Shown here piece after piece: positions 35,976-43,503 of a DNA stretch of 64,000 nt. Positions within the stretch are counted from its first letter, which is position 1. Each line of letters opens with the position of its first letter. Source of the stretch: Campylobacter avium LMG 24591 (GTDB lineage: Bacteria > Campylobacterota > Campylobacteria > Campylobacterales > Campylobacteraceae); assembly GCF_002238335.1 (NCBI RefSeq), contig NZ_CP022347.1, positions 1,550,001 through 1,614,000 of the forward strand, read 5' to 3'. Under the pieces are notes generated by a model. That model did no database searches. It saw nothing but the letters and a program-made list of their open reading frames with translations, and had not been told where the DNA came from. The translations under genes and the position numbers were made by a program.

Positions 35976-37412
35976 AGAATTTTTTACTCTTAATTTCATC
36001 CTTCATATTGTTTGACATTTCGCTAATTTCTTTTGCTATTTCTTGGAAATTCTTAATTAAATTTATGTTTTCTGCCGAGGCGGTGGAAATTTTATTAGCT
36101 ATGTTGCTTACATTTTGCATAGCCTGTGTTTGAGAATTTACCACAGAACTAGTTTCTATAATGCTTTGCACCAAGCTCGTGCTGTTTGCTTCAATTTGCG
36201 CTAAGGATTTTTGGGTTGATTCTGCTAACTTTCTTACCTCATCAGCCACCACAGCAAAGCCACGCCCGTGTTCTCCCGCACGTGCAGCTTCAATGGCTGC
36301 GTTAAGTGAAAGGAGGTTGATTTGGGTGGCTTTAATGCCCTCATTTATCAATGCAGCCATGTGGCCTAGCTCGTCTTTGCTCTTGATTTGTATGCTTTGT
36401 ATATCGCTTTTTTTATAATGCAAATATGCAAAGAAATTCAAAATTCCGTCTTGAAGTTTTTTGATATTTTTTTGAAAATACGAAGCAAGGATATAGGCAA
36501 AAATCACGCCAATTACTATAAAGACAAAGGAGTAAGTAAGAGTTTTGTATAAATTCTCATAAATAGGCGCAAAGGCTTCACTCGAATCAAGCTCGGTTAT
36601 TACTATAAAGCCTAGTTCTTTAATCTTGGTTGAAATCACAAACCTTTCGCGTTCGTTCTCATCCACATATGTAAAAACCTCTCCTTCATTTTCTAAAAGC
36701 CCTTTTGAGATAGGCTTAAGGGCTGCGATGTCGCTTAAATTTTTATTTAAGATAAGCTCTTTGTTTTCATGAAATAAAATTTTGCCCTTTTCATCCACCA
36801 AAAAAGACATACCGTTTTTGCCTATTTTTTGGTTATTGATTAAAAGTTCTATATTTTCCACAGAAGAACCAAGACCAACTATGCCCAGAAATTCGCATTT
36901 TTAGCATATACCTTGTGATTTACAAAAAGAACTAAACGGTCGTTGTTGTTTCTGTCAAAATCCATATTTAGCACATAAGGATGTGGGCTATTTTGCGCTT
37001 CAAGCAGCCATTTATCCCTGCCGTTTATATCTAGCTTGCTTTCTATCTTTTCGTGAGAGTAAAAATTTAAGCTCCTAATGGAAGCAAAGAAAGATGTTGA
37101 GGCCTTAAAATTATCTTTCATTTTGTTTTGGTATCTGTAAAATACGCCGTCTTGAGAATTTTCGTTGTTTTCAATCCACTCAAGAAAAAAGACATCATTT
37201 GCCATGACACTAGAGCCGTGTATAAGTGCTAGAATTTCAAGACTAACGCTTTTAGCCAAGGATCTAGCCATGATAGGCAACTCTTCGCTTTTTAGCTTAT
37301 TGCTTACATAGCTTAGGCTTGAAAAATAATTAAACAAAGCGCTAAGCACAACAACAAGGGCTATACACAAGGATAAAACGAGTATGAGTTTTGACTTAAA
37401 ACTGTTTAGCAT
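35974..37412 (-). pseudogene. Methyl-accepting chemotaxis protein, frameshifted
   Basis: The N-terminal frame (37412 to 36879) has a first membrane helix and a sensor region of the Cache type (RYQNKMKDNFKASTSFFASI, WLLEAQNSPHPYVLN). It stops after NANFWA. Restoring one T at about 36885 gives [13 protein letters not shown] and joins it to the second frame (36861 to 35974), which has the end of the Cache domain, a second membrane helix (about 36500-36560), and the signalling tip [22 protein letters not shown] in its [18 protein letters not shown] form. Together they make an almost full-length chemoreceptor that is broken by one base. Confidence 0.85.
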
Positions 37413-37495
37413 AGATTAGCACCATTACAAAATATTTTTGTATATGATGATTGTAATCAAAAAAAAACGATTTTGTATTTAAAAATTTTTTTGGA

Positions 37496-37508
37496 TTTTT
37501 TTTTTTTT
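37496..37508. repeat. Homopolymer of 13 T/A upstream of the chemoreceptor gene
   Basis: Thirteen consecutive Ts on the plus strand, 84-96 bases upstream of the chemoreceptor start (minus strand) and downstream of cutA. Confidence 0.6.
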
Positions 37509-37556
37509 GAATTTATGTTAAGAAATTACACAATTTGCAATAAATATTTTTTAAAT

Positions 37557-37874
37557 TTAAAATTTATTCTTACAGGAATTTTTTAGCCATTTTTTATAAG
37601 CTTTATTTAGCCTATCTATCTTAAAAGCGATAATTTCAGGGACTTCGTAAGGGTGGTTTTTCTCCATAAATTTGACTATTTTTTTGTAGGCTTTCTTTTT
37701 GCTTTTTATATTTAAAATAAATTCGCTTTCCTTGCAAAATTTATCTTGCCAAAAATAAGAGCTTTTTATTTTATGAATTTGCACACAAGCGGCTAGGTGT
37801 TTTTTGCAAAGCTTATGGGCTAATTTTTGTGCTTGTTTTTTGCTAGAAACCGTGCTTTGTATCAAGATGGGCAT
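37557..37874 (-). CDS. cutA: CutA-family divalent cation tolerance protein
   Basis: A 105-residue protein with the small trimeric CutA fold (ferredoxin-like). Family landmarks are VSSKKQAQKLAHKLCKKHLAACVQIHKI near the start, SSYFWQDKFCKESEFIL in the middle and HPYEVPEIIAFKID towards the end. CutA is linked to copper tolerance in E. coli, but its true role is unsettled. It has no partner gene beside it. The lysine-rich C-terminus is unremarkable. Confidence 0.88.
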   Translation of the reverse strand: MPILIQSTVSSKKQAQKLAHKLCKKHLAACVQIHKIKSSYFWQDKFCKESEFILNIKSKKKAYKKIVKFMEKNHPYEVPEIIAFKIDRLNKAYKKWLKNSCKNKF

Positions 37875-37905
37875 TTTAATCCTTTAGCTAGAATTTACAA
37901 ATTAT

Positions 37906-37948
37906 AAAGCCTTGCAATTAATTTTGTCATTATAGCAAGGCTTTTTTT
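37906..37948. terminator. Strong hairpin between cutA and the MFS remnant
   Basis: AAAGCCTTGC at 37906-37915 pairs with GCAAGGCTTT at 37935-37944 around a 19-base loop. Seven Ts end the plus-strand arm; on the minus strand it lies just downstream of the MFS remnant. Confidence 0.7.
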
Positions 37949-37966
37949 GTAAGGCAAGGTATTTAG

Positions 37967-38341
37967 CTAAGATAGTTTTGTGCCAATTCTAAGCCTTAAT
38001 ACTATGCCAAGTAAGCCCAAAAAGAGTGTTACGATAAATGTCAAAGCACTAAGTAAGCAAAAGAAAGCTTGTGAAAGCTCGTAAGAGAAATTCCCTCCTA
38101 AGTAACTTCCCATAGGCACACCCAAAACCATACCAGCAGAAACTCCTGCAAAGACCTTAGCCACTTCTTTTGGAGCGTCTTTTGGATTGGCTGCTGATTT
38201 TGCCGCTATGCTAAAGGCTAGAGCACAGTAAATAGGGTGAAAAATACCCACTAGCCCTCTTAAAAACAAATATTGCCAAAAGGCATTCGCAAATATAGAA
38301 AGAAAAGATGCGAGGCTGAAAATTGCTAGACAAAGAAGCAT
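37967..38341 (-). pseudogene. MFS transporter fragment
   Basis: An open stretch of 124 codons with about four membrane helices, including LFLRGLVGIFHPIYCALAFSIAAK and FAGVSAGMVLGVPMGSYLGG, a typical middle portion (helices 3 to 6) of sugar-efflux-type MFS proteins of about 400 residues. The beginning and the C-terminal half are missing. It sits at the left border of the type I restriction locus, so it is probably the leftover of a gene cut during insertion or deletion there. Confidence 0.7.
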
Positions 38342-38432
38342 AAGCTTTTTTGATTAAAACCCGCACACCTTGTTTAAAATGCCCATACACAAGATGTTTG
38401 CTGCTCTTGTTTGTATATTATTTCAAGTTTGT

Positions 38433-38438
38433 TACAAT
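38433..38438 (+). promoter_or_regulatory. Possible -10 box upstream of the type I locus
   Basis: TACAAT followed by a T-rich stretch lies 10 bases before a small open frame at 38448 and about 135 bases before hsdR. Confidence 0.35.
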
Positions 38439-38447
38439 TAGGCTTTT

Positions 38448-38537
38448 ATGATAAAGGTAGAAATTTGGCAACACAGCAATGTAAAATCCCAAATTTACAA
38501 AGATTATAGGCACTATGCAAGATATAATTACGCCTAA
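38448..38537 (+). CDS. Small open frame upstream of hsdR
   Basis: A 29-codon open frame beginning MIKVEIWQHSNVKSQIYKDY and ending in TAA, just after a possible promoter. It has no recognisable domain and no strong ribosome site. It may be a gene remnant, a leader or chance. It is reported because it fills most of the gap before hsdR. Confidence 0.25.
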   Translation: MIKVEIWQHSNVKSQIYKDYRHYARYNYA

Positions 38538-38571
38538 GACAATGCACTCAATGACACATTAAGGATAGAGT

Positions 38572-41500
38572 ATGCAAGAAACACATCAAAACCTCATCAG
38601 TCAAAATGATTTTAGCACCGTAGTAGCCCACTATGAAGCCAAAAGAAGCAAAGATAGAGGCTATCAAAGTGAAGAGGCTTTAGAAAAAGCTTTTATACAA
38701 GACTTGCAACTTCAAGGCTATGAATACGCCTCACACATCAAAGACTATCCAAGCCTTAAAGAAAATCTAAAAACCCAGTTAGAAAGGCTTAACAATGTAA
38801 CTTTTAGCAATAAAGAATGGGAAAGATTTTATAAAACTTCTTTAGCAAATACACAAAAAGACTTTAAACAAAAAACAAAAATGATACAAGAAAAAGGACA
38901 TACCGAGCTTTTAGAGCGAGATGATGGTAGCGAGAAAAATATCAAATTGCTTGATACGCACAATCTTCATAATAATCACTTACAAATAATAAACCAATTT
39001 CACAACGACGAAGGAAGCTATAAAAATCGCTATGATGTAAGCATACTTGTAAATGGACTGCCTTTAGTGCATATTGAATTAAAAAAGCGAGGCGTGCAAC
39101 TCAAAGAAGCATTTAATCAAATCAAACGATACGCAAGAGAGAGCTTTAGTAAAGGTGATGCCTTGTTTGAATATGTGCAAATTTTTGTTATCAGTAATGG
39201 CACTCAAACAAAATATTATAGCAATTCCACACAATACAGCCAAGATAAATCCAAAAGTAAGCAAAATGCAAGTTTTAGCTTTACTATGTTTTGGTCTGAT
39301 AGTAAAAACAACATCATTTTAGATTTAGAGGATTTTACCAAAACATTTTTTAGCAAACGCACGCTTTTAGCTATTTTGACGCGTTTTTGCGTGTTTAATA
39401 CTGATGATATTTTGCTTATTATGCGACCTTATCAAATCGCAGCAAGTGAGAGAATTTTAGAAAAAATCACTATAGCACATAATCACAAGCTTTATGGCAG
39501 TAAAGAATCTGGTGGCTACATCTGGCATTCCACAGGAAGCGGCAAAACACTTACAAGCTTTAAAACCGCACAACTTGCTTGTGAATTACCATTTATCAAA
39601 AAAGTGCTTTTTGTCGTAGATAGAAAAGACCTAGATTATCAAACGATGAAAGAATACGACAAATTTCAAAAAGGTGCAGCAAATAGCACAAAAAATACAA
39701 ACGAACTTCAAAAAGCACTAGAAAATTCACAAAGCAAAATCATCATAACCACCATTCAAAAGCTTTCAATCTTTGTAAATAAATACAAAAAGCACAGCAT
39801 TTTTGATGAGGAAGTAGTGATTATCTTTGATGAATGCCATAGAAGTCAGTTTGGAGATATGCACCGCCTTATCACAAAGGCTTTTAAAAAATACTATCTT
39901 TTTGGCTTTAGTGGCACACCCATAATGAAAGAAAATGCCCCAAGTGGCAAATACAGCACCATAAAAGATAAAGATGCATTAGGCAATGAAACACAAAAAG
40001 CTTTAGTCCAAACGACCGAAACAACTTTTGGAATCTGTTTGCACACTTATACCATAGTCAATGCAATCAAAGATGAAAATGTCCTACCTTTTAGAGTGGA
40101 ATACATAAACACCATAAAAGAAAAAGAAATCCAAGAACTAGAATCAAAAGAGCAAGTAAATAGCATAGATACAAAATCCGCCCTAAATAATCCAGAGCGT
40201 ATAGCTACCATCGTAGAATACATACTTACGCATTTTGATTCTAAAACCTTGCGTAATAAACACTATTCTTTAGAAGAAAAAAGATTAAAAGGATTTAATT
40301 CTATCTTTGCCACACAAGAAGTAGAAGCAGCAAAAGCCTATTATGCAGAATTTAAAAAGCAACAAGAGCATAAACCTAAGCAAGAAAGGCTAAAAATAGG
40401 CATTATTTACAGCTATATAGCTAATGAAAATTTAGATGAGTTAGATTCTGGTGCAGATACAAAAAGCTCTAAAGAATTTTTAGAATCTGCCATAAAAGAT
40501 TATAATGCTATCTTTGGCACGAGCTTTGATACATCAGTATTTGAAAACTACTATAAAGATATTTCAAAAAGACTTAAGGATAAAGAGTTAGATATTTTAA
40601 TAGTTGTAAATATGTTTCTCACAGGCTTTGATGCTAAAACCTTAAATACTCTATGGGTAGATAAAAATCTCAAATACCACTCCCTTATGCAAGCTTTTTC
40701 ACGGACAAATAGAATCTACAATGAAGTCAAAAATTTTGGCAATGTCGTATGCTTTAGAAACCTAGAACAAGCCACTAATGACAGCCTAAAACTCTATGGC
40801 GATAAAAAAACTCAAAGCATAGCTTTGCTTAGAAGCTTTAAAGACTATTTAGAGGGCTACACTGATGAAAATCAAACCTACCACAAAGGTTATAAAGAGC
40901 TTACAAAAGAGCTTAAAGAAAATTTTTCCCTTTCAAGTTTTCCACTTAGCACAGATACAGAGGAAAGAGACTTTATAAAGCTTTTTAACCGTATCTTAAA
41001 GTTAGAAAATATTTTGCGCGTATTTGATGAATTTAGCCAAATTTCCACACTTACCCACGCAGACAAGCAAGACTATCAAAGCCATTATGTAGATATTTGG
41101 GAGAGGATTCGCCCTGCTAAAGCAACCCCCGCACGAATTGATGATGACATAGTTTTTGAAATAGAGCTTATAAAGCAAGTAGAAGTCAATGTCGAGTATA
41201 TAATGTTTCTCTTGCAAACATACAGCAACAAACAAGACAGTAAGATAAAGCAAGAGATTCTAAAAAGCCTTGAATCAAGTCCTAGTTTGAGAAACAAAAA
41301 AGAATTATTACGGGAGTTTTTAGAGCTTTTATCAGGTAGCAAGAGTGAGGATTTTGATTCACTCTTTAAAAGCTTTATAAAAGACAAATACAAAGAACAC
41401 TTACAAAAGCTTATAGAATCTGAAAACTTACAAAAAGAAAAAGCTAAAGACTTTTTATACAACGCTATCAAAATAGGCGAATTTCAAGAGCTTGGCGTAG

Positions 41501-41649
41501 AGATTAGCGAGGTTTTGCCTAAGATGTCGATTTTTGCAGGAGGTAAGCAAAAAGAAGAAAATGAAGCTAAACGCAAAAATGTTATCGCACAAATGCGAGA
41601 ATTTTTTGATAGATTCAAAGAATTTGCCTATATTTTAGTGGAGGAGTGA
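38572..41649 (+). CDS. hsdR: Type I restriction enzyme, R subunit
   Basis: The 1025-residue motor and nuclease subunit of a type I restriction system. The N-terminal nuclease domain has RYDVSILVNGLPLVHIELKKRG-type PD-(D/E)xK residues (Asp and Glu-Leu-Lys, about 152-172). The helicase part has Walker A WHSTGSGKTLTSF (about residue 320), the DECH box VVIIFDECHRSQFGD, GFSGTPI, and the later motif VVNMFLTGFDAKTLNTLWVD, then QAFSRTNRIY. It cleaves unmodified DNA after translocation, in complex with HsdM and HsdS encoded downstream. The frame is intact. It is separated from hsdM and hsdS by two small genes. Confidence 0.93.
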   Translation: MQETHQNLISQNDFSTVVAHYEAKRSKDRGYQSEEALEKAFIQDLQLQGYEYASHIKDYPSLKENLKTQLERLNNVTFSNKEWERFYKTSLANTQKDFKQKTKMIQEKGHTELLERDDGSEKNIKLLDTHNLHNNHLQIINQFHNDEGSYKNRYDVSILVNGLPLVHIELKKRGVQLKEAFNQIKRYARESFSKGDALFEYVQIFVISNGTQTKYYSNSTQYSQDKSKSKQNASFSFTMFWSDSKNNIILDLEDFTKTFFSKRTLLAILTRFCVFNTDDILLIMRPYQIAASERILEKITIAHNHKLYGSKESGGYIWHSTGSGKTLTSFKTAQLACELPFIKKVLFVVDRKDLDYQTMKEYDKFQKGAANSTKNTNELQKALENSQSKIIITTIQKLSIFVNKYKKHSIFDEEVVIIFDECHRSQFGDMHRLITKAFKKYYLFGFSGTPIMKENAPSGKYSTIKDKDALGNETQKALVQTTETTFGICLHTYTIVNAIKDENVLPFRVEYINTIKEKEIQELESKEQVNSIDTKSALNNPERIATIVEYILTHFDSKTLRNKHYSLEEKRLKGFNSIFATQEVEAAKAYYAEFKKQQEHKPKQERLKIGIIYSYIANENLDELDSGADTKSSKEFLESAIKDYNAIFGTSFDTSVFENYYKDISKRLKDKELDILIVVNMFLTGFDAKTLNTLWVDKNLKYHSLMQAFSRTNRIYNEVKNFGNVVCFRNLEQATNDSLKLYGDKKTQSIALLRSFKDYLEGYTDENQTYHKGYKELTKELKENFSLSSFPLSTDTEERDFIKLFNRILKLENILRVFDEFSQISTLTHADKQDYQSHYVDIWERIRPAKATPARIDDDIVFEIELIKQVEVNVEYIMFLLQTYSNKQDSKIKQEILKSLESSPSLRNKKELLREFLELLSGSKSEDFDSLFKSFIKDKYKEHLQKLIESENLQKEKAKDFLYNAIKIGEFQELGVEISEVLPKMSIFAGGKQKEENEAKRKNVIAQMREFFDRFKEFAYILVEE

Positions 41650-41705
41650 TATTTTATCATTCTAAAAAAATAATAAAATATTATAAAACAATAAAAGGAG
41701 ATAAA

Positions 41706-41960
41706 ATGCCAGTGATTGCTAGATTTTATGGAATCATTATAAAAATGTTTTTTGCAAGTAAGGAGCATAACCCACCGCATATACACGCACTTTATAATGA
41801 ATATTCGGGAGTGTTTAGCATAGAGCCTATAGAAATGATAGAGGGCGATTTACCAAACAAAGCTAAAAAAATGGTAGAGGAATGGATGACAGAGCATAAA
41901 GATGAATTAATGCAAATGTGGCAATCTCAAATATTTAAAGAATTAAAACCTTTGGAGTAA
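41706..41960 (+). CDS. DUF4160-family protein
   Basis: An 84-residue protein beginning MPVIARFYGIIIKMFF and containing the family hallmark NPPHIHALYNEYSGVF. The ATG at 41706 is preceded by a perfect AAAGGAGATAAA site, which makes it preferable to any earlier start overlapping hsdR. DUF4160 genes frequently stand beside DUF2442 genes, as here five bases later, and the pair has been proposed as toxin-antitoxin-like. No function is proven. Confidence 0.85.
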   Translation: MPVIARFYGIIIKMFFASKEHNPPHIHALYNEYSGVFSIEPIEMIEGDLPNKAKKMVEEWMTEHKDELMQMWQSQIFKELKPLE

Positions 41961-41965
41961 AGAAA

Positions 41966-42235
41966 ATGGAAAAATATATATTTCATAAGATTAAGCAGGT
42001 GCAAGCATTAGATGATTATAAGCTAAAAGTCAAATTCCTATCAGATGAATGCAAAATCTACGACCTATCACAGCTTGGGCAATATAGCGATTTTAAGATT
42101 CTTTTATCTACTCCACAACTTTTTAAAAACGTGAAAGTCTCACAAGGTGGCTATGGCATAGAGTGGAATGATAAACTAGACCTCTCTTGCAATGAGTTAT
42201 ATTATAACGGCAAAGTCATAGACCAAGGAAACTAA
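41966..42235 (+). CDS. DUF2442-family protein
   Basis: An 89-residue protein with the family pattern VQALDDYKLKVKFLSDECKIYDLS and a C-terminal YGIEWNDKLDLSCNELYYNG. DUF2442 proteins often pair with DUF4160 proteins and may bind DNA, by analogy only. It starts five bases after the DUF4160 stop, and its own stop is immediately followed by the hsdS ATG, so both sit inside the restriction operon. Confidence 0.85.
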   Translation: MEKYIFHKIKQVQALDDYKLKVKFLSDECKIYDLSQLGQYSDFKILLSTPQLFKNVKVSQGGYGIEWNDKLDLSCNELYYNGKVIDQGN

Positions 42236-43483
42236 ATGAATAGCATAGAAGAATTACTAAAAACGCATTGTCCTAATGGTGTGGAGTATAAGCCTTTGGG
42301 GGAATTGGGAGAATTTGCAAATATAGGCGTTGATAAGAAAGTCATTGACGGGCAAAAAGAAGTAATTTTATTAAATTTCGTTGATGTAGTGAAAAACAAA
42401 TATATTGATAAAAATATTCCAAAAATGCGTGTAACAGCTTCAGATTCTAAAATACAAAAATGCACTATTGAAAAAGGAGACATTTTTATTACCCCATCTT
42501 CGGAAACAATAGATGAAATAGGCTTTGCTTCAGTAATTACAGAAACAATACCAAATGCTTGTTATAGTTATCACATAATGCGTTATAGATTGTTCAATTC
42601 AAATATGATTACAAGCTTTTTTATAAGATATTGTTTTGAATCTAGTTTTTTAAGAAGGCAAATTAGGAGATACGCACAAGGAATTACAAGATTCGGGCTA
42701 ACTTTAGGCAAATGGCAATCCCTGCAAATCCCCATACCACCTTTGATAGTGCAAGAGAAAATAGTAACTATTCTCGATACCTTTACAGAGCTAGAAGCAG
42801 AGCTAGAAGCAGAGCTAGAAGCTAGAAAGAAGCAATACGCCTATTACCGCGAAAAATTACTAAGCTTTGATTACCTAGATTCTATCACGGGGGGGGGCAT
42901 TAGTTATATGGCTTTGGGAGATCTTTTTATTATTAGGAACGGATACACACCAAGCAAGGCTAAAAAAGAATATTGGGAAAATGGCACTATCCCTTGGTTT
43001 AGAATGGACGACATTCGGACAAATGGCAGAATCTTAGCAGATTCTATCCAGCATATCACACCAGAGGCGGTAAAAGGCGGCAAATTATTCCCTGCAAATT
43101 CTATTATCATTTCTACGACTGCTACTATTGGCGAACACGCATTGATAATCGTTGATTCGCTTGCGAATCAACGATTCACCTGCTTGAGTCCGCAGGTGAA
43201 TTGTTGTGAGATTCTCAATATGAAATACTTTTATTACTATTGCTTTATTTTAGGGGAGTGGTGTAGGAATAATGTCAATGTATCAGGCTTTGCTTCTGTG
43301 GATATGAAAAAGTTTAAACAATTTAAAATCCCCCTCCCGCCCCTAGAAATACAAGAAAAAATCGTAAGTATTTTAGATAAATTTGAATCTTTAGCTAATG
43401 ACTTAAGTCAGGGACTCCCTGCTGAGATAAAGGCAAGGAAAAAGCAATATGAGTATTACAGAGAAAAGCTTTTAAGCTTTTAG
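42236..43483 (+). CDS. hsdS: Type I restriction enzyme, S (specificity) subunit
   Basis: The 415-residue DNA-recognition subunit. It has two target-recognition domains (about residues 1-175 and 220-365), each followed by a conserved helical spacer: VQEKIVTILDTFTELEAE and, at the end, IQEKIVSILDKFESLA. Each spacer ends in ARKKQY-YYREKLLSF. The central spacer contains three 12-bp repeats (Glu-Leu-Glu-Ala), and nine Gs lie at codon 218 between the halves. In the present sequence the frame is open through the G tract, so the full protein is made. It starts right after the DUF2442 stop. Confidence 0.93.
   Translation: MNSIEELLKTHCPNGVEYKPLGELGEFANIGVDKKVIDGQKEVILLNFVDVVKNKYIDKNIPKMRVTASDSKIQKCTIEKGDIFITPSSETIDEIGFASVITETIPNACYSYHIMRYRLFNSNMITSFFIRYCFESSFLRRQIRRYAQGITRFGLTLGKWQSLQIPIPPLIVQEKIVTILDTFTELEAELEAELEARKKQYAYYREKLLSFDYLDSITGGGISYMALGDLFIIRNGYTPSKAKKEYWENGTIPWFRMDDIRTNGRILADSIQHITPEAVKGGKLFPANSIIISTTATIGEHALIIVDSLANQRFTCLSPQVNCCEILNMKYFYYYCFILGEWCRNNVNVSGFASVDMKKFKQFKIPLPPLEIQEKIVSILDKFESLANDLSQGLPAEIKARKKQYEYYREKLLSF
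42788..42823 (+). repeat. Three 12-bp tandem repeats in hsdS
   Basis: GAGCTAGAAGCA occurs three times (the last with a final T), encoding Glu-Leu-Glu-Ala three times in the helical spacer between the two recognition domains. Because the unit is a multiple of three, copy-number change keeps the frame. Confidence 0.92.
42889..42897 (+). repeat. Nine-G tract in hsdS
   Basis: Nine consecutive Gs (reading ACG GGG GGG GGC) keep hsdS in frame. Ten Gs would give a TAG almost at once; eight Gs would stop after about 36 further codons. Confidence 0.92.
43147..43176 (+). repeat. 14-bp inverted repeat in hsdS
   Basis: AATCGTTGATTCGC and GCGAATCAACGATT flank two Ts, within the coding sequence of the second recognition domain. 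Confidence 0.8.
43174..43201 (+). repeat. 10-bp inverted repeat adjoining the previous one in hsdS
   Basis: ATTCACCTGC and GCAGGTGAAT flank an eight-base loop, sharing its left edge with the preceding palindrome. Confidence 0.7.
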
Positions 43484-43503
43484 AATTTTAAAAAGGATAA
43501 AAA

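Noticed and set aside
41085-41471. A 128-codon minus-strand open frame within hsdR
   Set aside because: It is antisense to a well-supported gene, has no domain, and its composition is that expected of a complementary frame in AT-rich DNA.
42881-42900. Nine-G tract as a broken-gene signal
   Set aside because: With nine Gs the hsdS frame is open, so the gene is counted as intact and only potentially variable.
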